Source: Cyclobacteriaceae bacterium
Lineage (GTDB): Bacteria; Bacteroidota; Bacteroidia; Cytophagales; Cyclobacteriaceae
Assembly (NCBI GenBank): GCA_028281285.1
Contig: JANQKF010000030.1
Coordinates: 1-54,656, forward strand
Direction: 5' to 3'
Length of the DNA stretch: 54,656 nt
Part shown: positions 1 through 8,478 of the stretch, piece by piece
Layout of the letters: every line of letters starts with the position of its first letter
Numbering within the stretch: the first letter of the stretch is position 1
Notes under the pieces: model-generated
Databases searched by the model: none
What the model was told of the DNA's origin: nothing
Seen by the model: the letters and a program-made list of their open reading frames with translations, nothing else
Translations under genes and position numbers: made by a program

Positions 1-147
1 AAGATGCAAGAAGTAATGGCAAAATTTGAGAAAACCGGGGCTTGGAACCTTCCTGTCATCGACAATGAAAAATACCTTGGTTTCGTTTCCAAATCCCGCA
101 TTTTCAATACGTATCGTACAAAGCTCAGACGGCAACATAAAGACTAA
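1..147 (+). CDS. C-terminal end of a CLC-type chloride channel / CBS-domain protein (partial)
   Basis: The frame is open from the left edge and stops at 145-147, so only the last 48 residues are present. They contain GAWNLPVID followed by YLGFVSKSRIF and a basic tail, which is the pattern of the last strand and helix of a CBS domain. In Bacteroidota, voltage-gated-type CLC channels carry a C-terminal CBS pair ending in a very similar sequence, so this is most likely the end of such a channel. CBS pairs bind adenine nucleotides and gate the channel. Another CBS-containing membrane protein cannot be excluded because no transmembrane part is visible. Confidence 0.65.
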   Translation, partial: KMQEVMAKFEKTGAWNLPVIDNEKYLGFVSKSRIFNTYRTKLRRQHKD

Positions 148-734
148 TGTCTTAAGCAAATTCGCTAAATCGCAGGCTGTCAAATAATTAGTCTTTTGAC
201 CAATACATAACTCTCTGATTTTGAAGTTTTTTTCATTTTTGATTTAGTTATCAACAAAATTTAAGCTTTACATTTTACTTATAAAATGTTGAATATCTGA
301 TGTTTATGATTTTAATGTGGAAAACTGTGGATAAATTCGGCCAAATGTGGAAAAAAACCCTTGACTTTCCTGATTCTATTTTTTGTCTAAATTCCTTGTC
401 ATAAACGACTCCCTTAGTTATGTAAATTGTTGAGTTTATGTTAGAGAAATATTGAATAAAAAATTGTGTTTTCAATGGTTAGAATTGACTTACAGGAACT
501 CGCAATGTTTGCTAACGGATATTATGAGGCCATTAAGCCAGTATTAAGAAGATTATCCCAATTATCCGGCAAACCGTAATATAAAGAGAACATTCTGATA
601 ACATTGACAAGAAGCAAATTCGATGTTATTAGAATAATACAATTTTTTAAAATACTGTAATGTGTAATTGACACCCTTCAATTCGGAATTCATTAAATTG
701 ATAAACTAAAATTCCGCTTCAGCGTTTTACTGAT
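148..734. other. 587-bp AT-rich gene-poor gap with DnaA-box-like cluster
   Basis: No convincing protein gene fills this stretch. It is strongly AT-rich. DnaA-box-like 9-mers occur at 248-256 (TTATCAACA), 316-324 (TGTGGAAAA), 326-334 (TGTGGATAA, an exact consensus box in reverse orientation) and 346-354 (TGTGGAAAA). The last three share one orientation, and their starts are 10 and 20 bp apart, that is in helical phase. T-rich runs at about 220-246 could act as an unwinding element. A replication origin, or a DnaA-responsive regulatory region, is an inference only. The mostly minus-strand gene direction to the right does not favour an origin here. Confidence 0.4.
475..579 (+). CDS. possible 34-residue small protein (unrecognised)
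   Basis: A short frame encodes MVRIDLQELAMFANGYYEA and then a basic stretch (VLRRLSQLSGK). It could form an amphipathic helix. I do not recognise it, there is no clear ribosome binding site, and the surrounding DNA is very AT-rich, where short frames arise by chance less often than stops do. It may be a remnant of a larger gene. It is listed only because the composition is more protein-like than the surrounding gap. Confidence 0.15.
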   Translation: MVRIDLQELAMFANGYYEAIKPVLRRLSQLSGKP

Positions 735-1235
735 ATGACCAAAAAGATCACTCTACTTACTCTTATATTCCTGACCTTTTATGCCTGCTCTCCCAAACTG
801 GAAGAATCTGAGGAATTGGTTGAAGTAATTAAGATTGATGGTCTCAAAGAAATACTCACTACTAAATCCGATGACATTCAAGTCATCAACTTCTGGGCGA
901 CCTGGTGTGCTCCTTGTATTAAGGAGTTGCCATATTTCGAAGAATTAAATGCCAAGAGAAGTGATGAGCTAGATGTGACTTTGATTTCTCTTGATTTCGT
1001 GGATGAAGTAGAGAAAAAGGTAATCCCATTTGTTGAAAAGAGAGAGCTAAAATCACGTATTGTCCTTCTTGACGAAATCGATTATAACTCCTGGATTGAT
1101 ACCGTAGATCCAAGCTGGTCAGGTGCAATCCCCGCGACATTGATAGTGAATAGCACGACCGGCCAGAGAAAATTCCTTGAAAAGGAGCTGGAAGAAGGTG
1201 AGCTTGAAGAAATTTTAAAAGAATTTATAAACTAA
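735..1235 (+). CDS. TlpA/ResA-like thioredoxin-fold lipoprotein
   Basis: A 166-residue protein with an N-terminal hydrophobic segment ending in a lipobox-like LTFYAC (Cys18), so it is probably a lipoprotein acting outside the cytoplasmic membrane. A thioredoxin fold follows, with the redox motif VINFWATWCAPC (CxxC at residues 58-61) and a later GAIPATL segment supplying the cis-Pro loop. TlpA/ResA-type proteins reduce disulfides in exported proteins, for example during cytochrome c maturation. The next gene, 14 bp downstream on the same strand, is a second thioredoxin-fold protein, so the two probably form an operon. The exact substrate cannot be read from the sequence. Confidence 0.85.
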   Translation: MTKKITLLTLIFLTFYACSPKLEESEELVEVIKIDGLKEILTTKSDDIQVINFWATWCAPCIKELPYFEELNAKRSDELDVTLISLDFVDEVEKKVIPFVEKRELKSRIVLLDEIDYNSWIDTVDPSWSGAIPATLIVNSTTGQRKFLEKELEEGELEEILKEFIN

Positions 1236-1249
1236 AGACCTATACGACC

Positions 1250-1855
1250 ATGTACATCAAGTCATTAATATTCTCGATGTTTCTGCTCTTAGCTGGAGCT
1301 ACATCAGAAAAGTATGCCCTGGAAGTGGGAGATACGGCCATGGATTTCGAGTTGAAAAACGTGGATGGAAAAATGCTTTCCTTGAAGTCTAATAAGGATG
1401 CCAAGGGCTACATTTTAGTGTTTACATGTAACACATGCCCTTATTCTCAAATGTATGAGGACAGGCTAATTGCACTGCACGAAAAATACGCTGATAAAGG
1501 ATATCCTGTATTTGCAGTACAACCTAACAGCCCTGAAAAATCACCCGGTGATTCTTATCCAAAAATGCAGGAAAGAGCCAAAGAAAAGGGCTTTCCTTTC
1601 CCTTATGTTATGGATGAAACGCAGGAGGTTACAAGTGCTTACGGCGCTACAAATACTCCTCATGTCTATGTTCTCAATAAAGAAGGCAATGATTTCAAAA
1701 TCGCCTATATAGGGGCCATTGATAACAACAGTAGAAACGCTAGTGCTGCCACTCGGCACTATGTACAGGAGGCTATTGACGGACTAATTGGTGGAGCTGA
1801 TGTTGAAACTACCAAGACAAAAGCAATCGGTTGTACAATTAAGTGGGCCAACTAA
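1250..1855 (+). CDS. secreted peroxiredoxin-like (AhpC/TSA-fold) thioredoxin family protein
   Basis: A 201-residue protein with an N-terminal signal-like segment (residues 1-18) and an AhpC/TSA-type fold. The motif TCNTCPYS places a CxxC at residues 60-63, where related peroxiredoxin-like proteins carry a reactive Cys. VFAVQPN, the central FPFPYVMDETQEV and TPHVYVLN (cis-Pro) fit the PRX-like family 1 rather than a classical thioredoxin. The Cys near the C-terminus (IGCTIKW) is also typical of that group. It follows the TlpA-like gene by 14 bp and ends just before a hairpin terminator. Its likely role is extracytoplasmic thiol redox or peroxide chemistry. The exact substrate is unknown. Confidence 0.8.
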   Translation: MYIKSLIFSMFLLLAGATSEKYALEVGDTAMDFELKNVDGKMLSLKSNKDAKGYILVFTCNTCPYSQMYEDRLIALHEKYADKGYPVFAVQPNSPEKSPGDSYPKMQERAKEKGFPFPYVMDETQEVTSAYGATNTPHVYVLNKEGNDFKIAYIGAIDNNSRNASAATRHYVQEAIDGLIGGADVETTKTKAIGCTIKWAN

Positions 1856-1874
1856 AAACGTCACAAATATCATT

Positions 1875-1903
1875 AAGGCCTCGAAGAGATTCGGGGCTTT
1901 TTT
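1875..1903 (+). terminator. Rho-independent terminator of the thioredoxin pair
   Basis: An 11-bp stem (AAGGCCTCGAA with TTCGGGGCTTT, including G-T pairs) is followed by a run of T. It lies 20 bp after the plus-strand stop codon. The stop codon of the converging GH3-family gene lies in the T tract. Confidence 0.75.
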
Positions 1904-3428
1904 ATGCATGAACACTGACCATTTTTAGGATATCATCCAGATACTCCCTGTTATTGGATAGCCGAGGAACTTTGTGCTGCCCTCCAAGCTTGCTTCTACC
2001 CTTCATCCATTGATAGAAAGTTCCGGGTTCGGCTTTGTGAACGATTGGAGCCGTTAAGGCCATATTCCGATATCGCTTGGCATCATAATCAGAGTTGATA
2101 TCGCGAAGTGTCTTATCCAGAATCTTGCAGAATCGCTCAAAATCATCCGGTTCTCTCTCAAACTCGACTATCCATTCATGAGTCGCTCTCTCATTTTCTC
2201 CAAAATACTTTGGGGCCGCAGTAAAATTTGTGATTAATGCATCAGTCTTGGTGGCGGCTTTGGTGATTGCTCTTTCGGCATTCTCAACGACTACCTCTTC
2301 ACCGAAGGCATTGATGAAATGCTTCGTTCTTCCGGATATTTTAATCCGGTAGGGGTCCTTGGAGGTAAACTGCACTGTGTCACCTATTTTGTAACGCCAA
2401 AGCCCTGCGTTGGTAGAAATTAAGATGGCATAATTCTTTCCTAATTCAACGTCTCCAAGACCAATGACGCTAGGTTCATCTTCATCATTATCAGAAAATG
2501 GCATGAACTCATAGAAAATACCATAGTCCAACATCAGAAGCATTTCATCACTGTTCTTTTGGTCCTGAATACCAAAAAATCCCTCCGATGCATTATATGT
2601 TTCCATATAATTCATGCTATCCGAGGGAATGAGTTTTTTGAAGATTTCGCGGTAAGGTCCGAAGGCCACTGCCCCATGGAAAAACACCTCCAGATTGGGC
2701 CAAACTTCACATACATTTTTAGCCCCTTTTAACTCTATGATACGTTGTAAGAGCAGAATAGTCCAAGTAGGAACGCCCGATATGCTGGTTACGTTTTCCT
2801 CAGAGGTCACCTTTGCCATCATCTCGATCTTTTGCTCCCATTCATCCATCAAGGCGATGTCCAATGTTGGCGTTCTGACAAACTTTGTCCAGTAAGGAAG
2901 GTTAGACATAATTACCGCTGAAACATCTCCGTAAAACGACTCATGTGAAGTATCGTATTGATTTACCTGCTGACTCCCTCCAATTGTCAATCCTTTGCCG
3001 TCAAACATCTTGGTTTCAGGGAAATTTGTACAATAAAGTGACAGCATATCCTTCCCCCCTTTGAAGTGACAATCTTCCAAAGCCTCGTATGAGACTGGGA
3101 TAAACTTGCTTCTCGCATTGGTAGTACCTGAAGATTTTGCAAACCATTTAACATCGGAAGGCCATAGCAGGTTCTGCTCCCCTTTCATATTTCTTTCTAT
3201 ATAGGGGGAAATTTCCTCGTAGGAAAAAACGGGAATCATTTTACGGAACTGTTCCTGGTTATGGATATCTGCAAAACCATGAGTGCGGCCGAATTCCGTA
3301 TGACGAGCAGTGGTTACCAACCGTTTGAACAATTCGTCCTGAACTTCCAAAGGGTACTTCATGAAAAGCTCGATCTGATGCATCCGCTTTTTCATAACCC
3401 AGGTTATTATGGAATTCAGTATTGCCAC
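1902..3428 (-). CDS. GH3-family acyl-adenylating protein (bacterial GH3 auxin-responsive-promoter family)
   Basis: A 508-residue protein that matches the GH3 fold of the ANL adenylating superfamily in length and pattern. An early KSSGTTNARSKFIPVS segment is the ATP/phosphate-binding loop, and METYNASEGFFGIQ and LISTNAGLWRYKIGDTV are the characteristic GH3 motifs. Plant GH3 enzymes conjugate amino acids to carboxylic acids. The substrate of the widespread Bacteroidota homologues is not settled. The start is GTG at 3428, whose G is the last base of the lptB stop codon (TAGTG), so the two genes are probably translationally coupled. It is the last gene of the recJ-lptB-GH3 run. Confidence 0.85.
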   Translation of the reverse strand: MAILNSIITWVMKKRMHQIELFMKYPLEVQDELFKRLVTTARHTEFGRTHGFADIHNQEQFRKMIPVFSYEEISPYIERNMKGEQNLLWPSDVKWFAKSSGTTNARSKFIPVSYEALEDCHFKGGKDMLSLYCTNFPETKMFDGKGLTIGGSQQVNQYDTSHESFYGDVSAVIMSNLPYWTKFVRTPTLDIALMDEWEQKIEMMAKVTSEENVTSISGVPTWTILLLQRIIELKGAKNVCEVWPNLEVFFHGAVAFGPYREIFKKLIPSDSMNYMETYNASEGFFGIQDQKNSDEMLLMLDYGIFYEFMPFSDNDEDEPSVIGLGDVELGKNYAILISTNAGLWRYKIGDTVQFTSKDPYRIKISGRTKHFINAFGEEVVVENAERAITKAATKTDALITNFTAAPKYFGENERATHEWIVEFEREPDDFERFCKILDKTLRDINSDYDAKRYRNMALTAPIVHKAEPGTFYQWMKGRSKLGGQHKVPRLSNNREYLDDILKMVSVHA

Positions 3429-4159
3429 TAAATCTTTCTTTTCAGTTCAAAATGCTTTCCAAGATAAACTTTTCTGACCTGTTCATCAGAAGCCAACTCT
3501 TCAGCCGTACCAGCCTTCAACAACTTGCCTTCGAACATCAAATACGCCCGATCAGTAATCGAAAGCGTTTCGTTTACATTATGGTCAGTGATTAATATAC
3601 CAATATTTCTGTCCTTAAGCTTGGCCACGATGCTTTGAATTTCTTCCACAGCAATTGGATCAACCCCTGCGAAAGGCTCATCCAACAACACAAATTTCGG
3701 ATCTACGGAGAGCGCTCTGGCAATTTCCGTTCTTCTGCGTTCCCCACCGGAAAGTACCCTTCCTTTATTTTTCCGAACGTGGGTCAAACTGAATTCCTCG
3801 AGCAGGGACTCCATTTTATCGCGTTGCTCAGCTTTCGACAGTTTGGTCATTTCCAAAACTGCCATAATGTTCTCTTCTACAGTCAACTTCCTGAACACGC
3901 TGGGTTCCTGAGCCAGATACCCGATTCCCAGTTTGGCCCTCTTGAACATTGGCAAAGGGGTAATGTCCTCCCCATCGAGGTAGATAGTGCCTTCGTTCGG
4001 TTTGATCAGTCCCACGATCATATAGAAACTAGTGGTTTTACCCGCACCGTTCGGACCTAATAGTCCCACAATCTCCCCTTGATTTACCTCAACAGAGATG
4101 TTATTCACTACTCGCCTCTTCTTATATATTTTGACCAGGTGGTCGGCCTTTAGAATCAT
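3428..4159 (-). CDS. lptB: LptB, ATPase of the lipopolysaccharide export ABC transporter
   Basis: A 243-residue ABC ATPase. It has Walker [10 protein letters not shown], a Q-loop, the signature LSGGERRR, Walker [15 protein letters not shown] and the switch His in ILITDHNV. The order and spacing match LptB, which with LptF/LptG extracts lipopolysaccharide from the inner membrane and drives it along the LptC-A-D bridge. I prefer the ATG at 4159 ([14 protein letters not shown], typical of the family) over an in-frame TTG three codons earlier. The recJ stop lies 22 bp upstream and the GH3-family start overlaps the stop by one base. The permease genes are not in this window. Confidence 0.92.
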   Translation of the reverse strand: MILKADHLVKIYKKRRVVNNISVEVNQGEIVGLLGPNGAGKTTSFYMIVGLIKPNEGTIYLDGEDITPLPMFKRAKLGIGYLAQEPSVFRKLTVEENIMAVLEMTKLSKAEQRDKMESLLEEFSLTHVRKNKGRVLSGGERRRTEIARALSVDPKFVLLDEPFAGVDPIAVEEIQSIVAKLKDRNIGILITDHNVNETLSITDRAYLMFEGKLLKAGTAEELASDEQVRKVYLGKHFELKRKI

Positions 4160-4181
4160 GGTCTGCAAAAATATACTTTAA

Positions 4182-5882
4182 TCAATCAAATTTGATATCC
4201 TTCACATAGAGTTGTAGGGATTTGTGGCCACGAAATTCATTTTCCTCTACCGTATATGCCATATGGAACTTCATTCCGCAGTCCACCATATCATAGTACT
4301 GGCCAAGCCCGAAGCCAATGGCTTCAAAGGAGACATCCGTTCCCTCTTGTTTAACCATGAATTTCAAGTGCTCACCTTTAAGCACTTTCGCGTTTATGGC
4401 ATGAACGTTTTCACTAACAAAGACAGGTTGCATGTTTTTGGGTCCGAACGGCCCCATCTGACGTATGATTCTGTGAAATTTAGTATCAATCTCATCAAGG
4501 AAAATTACCGTGTCTACCTCAATTGTTGGAATCAGTTGATCATCAGTTATCCGGTCTGCGACAACCTCTTCAAATCTAATACGAAACTCTTCTACCTTAT
4601 CGATATCCATGGTTACACCTGCAGCATACATATGGCCGCCATATTGATCCAACAAATCTGAACATTCGGTAATAGCCTCGTACACATCAAATCCTTGGAC
4701 GGATCTGGCAGATCCGGTGACTTTATCATTTGATTCTGTCAAAATAACCGTTGGCCTATAGTACTTATCTACGCACCTTGACGCCACGATACCAATCACC
4801 CCTTTATGCCAATCCTCCTTGTAGAGCACGGTTGATTTTGCATTTAGAAATTCTTCATTAGAAGCGATCATCTCAAAAGCTTCTTCAGTGATTGCAGTAT
4901 CGAAGTTTCTTCGTGCATCATTCTTGGTATCTACTTGATCGGCCAATTCTCTTGCCTCCTCGGAATTTGGCGCCAACAACAATTTCACTGCTGCTCCGGC
5001 ATGATCCATTCTTCCTGCGGCATTTATGCGTGGCCCTATTCCAAAAACAATACCGGAAGTTGTAATCTCCCGGTTGGATTTGTTAAAGTTTATTAATGCC
5101 TGCAATCCAGACCTTGGGCTCTGGTTCAACTTTTTGAGTCCAAAATGGGTCAAGACACGATTCTCACCAGTAATAGGAACTATATCTGAGGCGATACTTA
5201 CTGCAAGCAAATCCAGGTAGTCGAGGAGTTTGCCGGGTGCAATATCATTTTGAATGCAATAACCCTGAAGCAGCTTGAAACCCACTCCACAACCTGATAA
5301 GTGTTTGTATGGATATTCACAATCTTCTCTTTTAGGGTCCAATACCGCCAATGCCGGAGGCAATTCATCTCCTGGTGTATGATGATCACAGATAATAACA
5401 TCTATGCCATGTTGATTAGCCTCTTGTACCCTATCACAAGCTTTGATGCCGCAATCGAGAGTGATAATCAGTGCTATGTCATTTTCTGCTGCCCATTCAA
5501 TTCCTTTTTTTGACACCCCATACCCTTCGGCATACCTGTCAGGAATATAGAATTCAACATGATCATAGAACTCTGTTAAAAAGCCATATGCGGTTGCTAC
5601 GGCAGTTGTTCCATCTACGTCATAGTCACCGTATATCAGTATTTTTTCATTGTTGGTCATGGCCAGCTTGAGCCGATCAACCGCAGCCTCCATATCCTTC
5701 ATAAGGAATGGATCATGGAGTTGATCTAAGGTTGGCCTGAAAAAAGCATGAGCCTCATTATAAGAAGCAATATCTCTTTGAGCAAGGAGCGTTGCGATGG
5801 TCTCATTTATCTGCAAAGAATCTTCGAGAATCTTTACAGCATCAGGGTCAGGAAAAACCTTGAACTGCCATCGTTTTTGCAT
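4182..5882 (-). CDS. recJ: single-stranded-DNA-specific 5'-3' exonuclease RecJ
   Basis: A 566-residue protein with the DHH-family motifs in order: IYGDYDVDGTTAVA near residue 80, LDCGIK, ICDHHTPGDELP with the DHH triad near residue 150, and GIVASRC and YGGHMYAAG in the DHHA1 half near residues 370-420. These supply the metal-binding Asp/His residues of RecJ, which degrades single-stranded DNA 5' to 3' in mismatch, recombination and base-excision repair. Length fits the family. The ATG at 5882 lies about 90 bp below the stop of the SPOR-like gene, with a terminator between them, so recJ-lptB-GH3 is probably its own transcription unit. Confidence 0.95.
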   Translation of the reverse strand: MQKRWQFKVFPDPDAVKILEDSLQINETIATLLAQRDIASYNEAHAFFRPTLDQLHDPFLMKDMEAAVDRLKLAMTNNEKILIYGDYDVDGTTAVATAYGFLTEFYDHVEFYIPDRYAEGYGVSKKGIEWAAENDIALIITLDCGIKACDRVQEANQHGIDVIICDHHTPGDELPPALAVLDPKREDCEYPYKHLSGCGVGFKLLQGYCIQNDIAPGKLLDYLDLLAVSIASDIVPITGENRVLTHFGLKKLNQSPRSGLQALINFNKSNREITTSGIVFGIGPRINAAGRMDHAGAAVKLLLAPNSEEARELADQVDTKNDARRNFDTAITEEAFEMIASNEEFLNAKSTVLYKEDWHKGVIGIVASRCVDKYYRPTVILTESNDKVTGSARSVQGFDVYEAITECSDLLDQYGGHMYAAGVTMDIDKVEEFRIRFEEVVADRITDDQLIPTIEVDTVIFLDEIDTKFHRIIRQMGPFGPKNMQPVFVSENVHAINAKVLKGEHLKFMVKQEGTDVSFEAIGFGLGQYYDMVDCGMKFHMAYTVEENEFRGHKSLQLYVKDIKFD

Positions 5883-5922
5883 AACCTAAATTAACAAAGA
5901 AATATTCTAAGACTAGATATGA

Positions 5923-5952
5923 ACAAAAAAGCAGTGCTCGAACGAACACTGC
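5923..5952 (-). terminator. Rho-independent terminator after the SPOR-like gene
   Basis: On the minus strand, GCAGTG and CACTGC pair, extended by an inner TCG/CGA with one mismatch, followed by TTTTTTG. It lies about 25 bp after the stop of the SPOR-like gene and before recJ, separating the two transcription units. Confidence 0.8.
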
Positions 5953-5975
5953 TTCTTGCACTTATATAGGTATAG

Positions 5976-6635
5976 TTAGTTAGTTTTCTTGACGTCAGAA
6001 ACGACTTCACGTAGTGGAACTCTTCTTCCGTCTCTATAAGGAACAATCCAGGCGTCATCTACCCCCATCTCCCTCAAATATCTTTTTAGAACATTGGCGT
6101 CTTCGTAGTTTCTAAAATTGCCAATCACGTACTTTCTTAAATCATCAGCGTCCTCTTCCGCGAACTGGTTCGAGGTATTTGCATATTTCTGCAAATCCAT
6201 CTTTCTGAAAGCTCCAACCTGAACCTTGAAGACCACGCCTACACTAAAGTCCTCACCATTCACCAGGTCAGGATTGTATACAGGTTGTTGAGGAGGGTTT
6301 TCTTTTAGATTATCGAGTTCACGTTGTGCGGCCTGATAGGCTGCCTGCATGCGCGTAACTTGTTTTTGAAGATCACCAATCTGTGTGTCCTTATTGGCCA
6401 CTTGGCCCTCTAAAGATTCAATATCGCTCACAGCGGCAGCATTGGAAGCTTTAAGCTGAACTTGTTCTTCGATCAAGGCCCGGAAGTCGTCAATAGACAT
6501 TGTCTTTTTGCGCTTCTTCCATTCCTTGCGCTCCTTTTTAGCTGCTTTCTTTTCCGCTTTGGTCATTTGACCTACGGCCGTTCCTGCTGTCAAAATTCCA
6601 AGAAAAAGTACAAGAACCAATCTCAGGTTTCTCAT
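5976..6635 (-). CDS. exported coiled-coil protein with C-terminal SPOR-like domain
   Basis: A 219-residue protein starting at the ATG at 6635, which is directly followed by a clean signal peptide (RNLRLVLVLFLGILTAGTAVGQ). A longer in-frame start upstream would put 31 unrelated residues before it and is rejected. A very Lys-rich charged stretch (about 24-45) follows, then a coiled coil (about 55-110) and a C-terminal domain beginning FKVQVGAFRK and containing NFRNYEDANVLKRYLREMG. This pattern resembles SPOR domains, which bind denuded peptidoglycan. Such proteins in Bacteroidota are often labelled ezrin/radixin/moesin-like because of the coiled coil. A cell-envelope structural role is likely. 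It follows fumC by 50 bp. Confidence 0.6.
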   Translation of the reverse strand: MRNLRLVLVLFLGILTAGTAVGQMTKAEKKAAKKERKEWKKRKKTMSIDDFRALIEEQVQLKASNAAAVSDIESLEGQVANKDTQIGDLQKQVTRMQAAYQAAQRELDNLKENPPQQPVYNPDLVNGEDFSVGVVFKVQVGAFRKMDLQKYANTSNQFAEEDADDLRKYVIGNFRNYEDANVLKRYLREMGVDDAWIVPYRDGRRVPLREVVSDVKKTN

Positions 6636-6685
6636 TGTTTTAAGTTTTAGATGATCTCTACTAAAGTACAAAAAATACTTATAAA

Positions 6686-8086
6686 CTAGTCTTTTAGGCC
6701 TCCAATCATGTCTTCTGGTTTCACCCATTCATCGAATTCTTCGGCAGTCAGATAGCCAAGATTGACCGCTTCTTCCTTAAGGGTGGTCCCATTTTCATGA
6801 GCTGTCTTCGCAATTTTGGCTGCCTTCTCATATCCGATTTTCGTATTCAAGGCAGTAACAAGCATCAATGAGTTATTGACATGCTCACGGATACTGTTAT
6901 GGTTCGGCTCTATGCCTACCGCACAGTTTTCGGTAAAGGAAATACAGGCATCTCCAATCAATCGAGCTGATTGTAGAAGATTATACGCCATCACAGGTTT
7001 AAAAACATTCAATTCATAGTGTCCTTGTGCTCCTCCAAATGCCACAGCTACATCATTACCAATCACTTGGGCACATACCATGGTCATTGCCTCACATTGG
7101 GTTGGGTTCACTTTACCAGGCATAATAGAAGAACCTGGTTCATTGGAAGGAATTATTATCTCGCCTATCCCTGACCGTGGACCAGAGGCCAGCATACGAA
7201 TGTCGTTCGCAATTTTATTTAGCGACACAGCAAGCTGTCTTAGTGCTCCGTGAGTTTCCACCATAGCATCATGGGCAGCAAGCGCCTCAAACTTATTTTC
7301 AGCCGACACAAAAGGCAATCCTGTAAATTCAGCAATATTCTTGGCTACCAACTCTGCATAGCCGGCAGGTGTATTGATTCCTGTTCCAACAGCAGTTCCG
7401 CCTAACGCCAATTCCGAAAGGTGATCCAATGTATTTCTGAGTGCTTTAAGACCATGGTCAAGTTGAGATACGTATCCTGAGAACTCCTGGCCGAGTGTCA
7501 AAGGTGTAGCATCCATCAAGTGTGTACGCCCAATTTTCACCACATCCATAAAAGCCTCTGACTTTTCTTTGAGTACGTCCCTCAACCTCTCAACTCCAGG
7601 AATGGTAGTTTCTACAACCATTTTATAAGAAGCAATGTGCATACCTGTCGGGTAGGTATCATTGGATGACTGTGATTTGTTTACATCATCGTTAGGGTGA
7701 ATTAGCTTTTCACCTTCTCCCAAAGTACCCCCGGTAATGACATGTGCGCGGTTCGAAACTACTTCATTCACATTCATATTGGACTGAGTACCTGATCCTG
7801 TTTGCCATACCACCAATGGAAATTGATCGTCATGCTGGCCATCAAGGATTTCATCACATACTTGCCCAATCAAGTCACGTTTCTCCTCAGATAGTACACC
7901 TAATTCACAATTGGTAAATGCAGCCGCTTTTTTGAGATAGGCAAAGCCATAGACCACTTCAAGTGGCATACTGGCCTCCGGCCCAATTTTAAAGTTGTTT
8001 CTAGATCTTTCTGTTTGTGCTCCCCAGTACTTGTCAGCGGGTACTTGCACATCGCCCATGGTATCCTTCTCTATTCTAAAACTCAT
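6686..8086 (-). CDS. fumC: class II fumarate hydratase FumC
   Basis: A 466-residue enzyme interconverting fumarate and malate in the TCA cycle. It has the aspartase/fumarase signature [11 protein letters not shown] near residue 318, the [13 protein letters not shown] loop near residue 98, SSNDTYPT and [10 protein letters not shown], all typical of FumC. I take the ATG at 8086 ([16 protein letters not shown]), which gives the normal family length. The longer upstream frame adds 34 hydrophobic residues with no homology to fumarases. It is the first gene of a minus-strand run with the SPOR-like gene. Confidence 0.95.
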   Translation of the reverse strand: MSFRIEKDTMGDVQVPADKYWGAQTERSRNNFKIGPEASMPLEVVYGFAYLKKAAAFTNCELGVLSEEKRDLIGQVCDEILDGQHDDQFPLVVWQTGSGTQSNMNVNEVVSNRAHVITGGTLGEGEKLIHPNDDVNKSQSSNDTYPTGMHIASYKMVVETTIPGVERLRDVLKEKSEAFMDVVKIGRTHLMDATPLTLGQEFSGYVSQLDHGLKALRNTLDHLSELALGGTAVGTGINTPAGYAELVAKNIAEFTGLPFVSAENKFEALAAHDAMVETHGALRQLAVSLNKIANDIRMLASGPRSGIGEIIIPSNEPGSSIMPGKVNPTQCEAMTMVCAQVIGNDVAVAFGGAQGHYELNVFKPVMAYNLLQSARLIGDACISFTENCAVGIEPNHNSIREHVNNSLMLVTALNTKIGYEKAAKIAKTAHENGTTLKEEAVNLGYLTAEEFDEWVKPEDMIGGLKD

Positions 8087-8183
8087 TCTCAAAAACATTG
8101 ATTTTGTTAAGGGCCTCAAAATTAGCCATTCAAGGGCAGGAAGAAAACAGAAATATGCAGTGATTATCGACTCAATTAAAATC

Positions 8184-8309
8184 GTCATTCTGAAGGAGTT
8201 CAGCGACTGAAAGCCTGCCTGCCGGCAAAGGCAGGAATCTCCTTATAACTAAACGAGATTTTGACGACCATACATTTCTCTATCGATAAATGTGTGATCT
8301 CAGGATGAC
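8184..8309. repeat. intergenic palindromic repeat element with inverted ends
   Basis: The ends GTCATTCTGA (8184-8193) and TCAGGATGAC (8300-8309) are inverted copies with one mismatch. An internal hairpin CCTGCC...GGCAGG lies at 8214-8235. The element at 18109-18384 has the same end sequences, and the stretch at 25457-25535 is related but more decayed. No protein is encoded inside. It looks like a short dispersed palindromic repeat family of this genome. Confidence 0.6.
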
Positions 8310-8430
8310 GTTATTGAATCGACCATTTACCGATGCCTGGCGTTTGTTTACCGATTTGACGAAATCGTTGTATGATCACCCACGTACATTTGAATATCAA
8401 AACAATCAAAAACTCAAAATAATCGGTCAT

Positions 8431-8465
8431 GTGAGTGGAGAAGGGTCAACTCCACTCGCATTTTT
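8431..8465 (+). promoter_or_regulatory. terminator-like hairpin in the leader of the LiaF-like gene
   Basis: A 10-bp stem (GTGAGTGGAG with CTCCACTCGC, one G-T pair) and a 9-nt loop are followed by ATTTTT. It ends 13 bp before the ATG of the LiaF-like gene. It could end an upstream transcript, attenuate the operon, or hide the ribosome binding region. No upstream plus-strand gene needs a terminator here, which makes a leader role more attractive. Confidence 0.5.
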
Positions 8466-8478
8466 AAAACAAAGTATC

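Larger units (their letters stand above)
8087..8478. other. 392-bp intergenic region between divergent fumC and liaF-like genes
   Basis: It holds an inverted-repeat-bounded element (8184-8309) and a strong hairpin (8431-8465), described separately. A plus-strand frame open from 8290 runs into the LiaF-like gene, but its first 63 codons cross the repeat and the hairpin and do not look like the family, so they are not taken as coding. Confidence 0.6.

Noticed and set aside
1902-3428. ATG start further inside the GH3-family gene
   Set aside because: The GTG at 3428 overlaps the lptB stop and preserves the conserved N-terminal segment; an internal Met would drop it.
8290-8478. N-terminal extension of the LiaF-like gene
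   Set aside because: The extension crosses a palindromic repeat and a terminator-like hairpin, and the family starts at residue 64.
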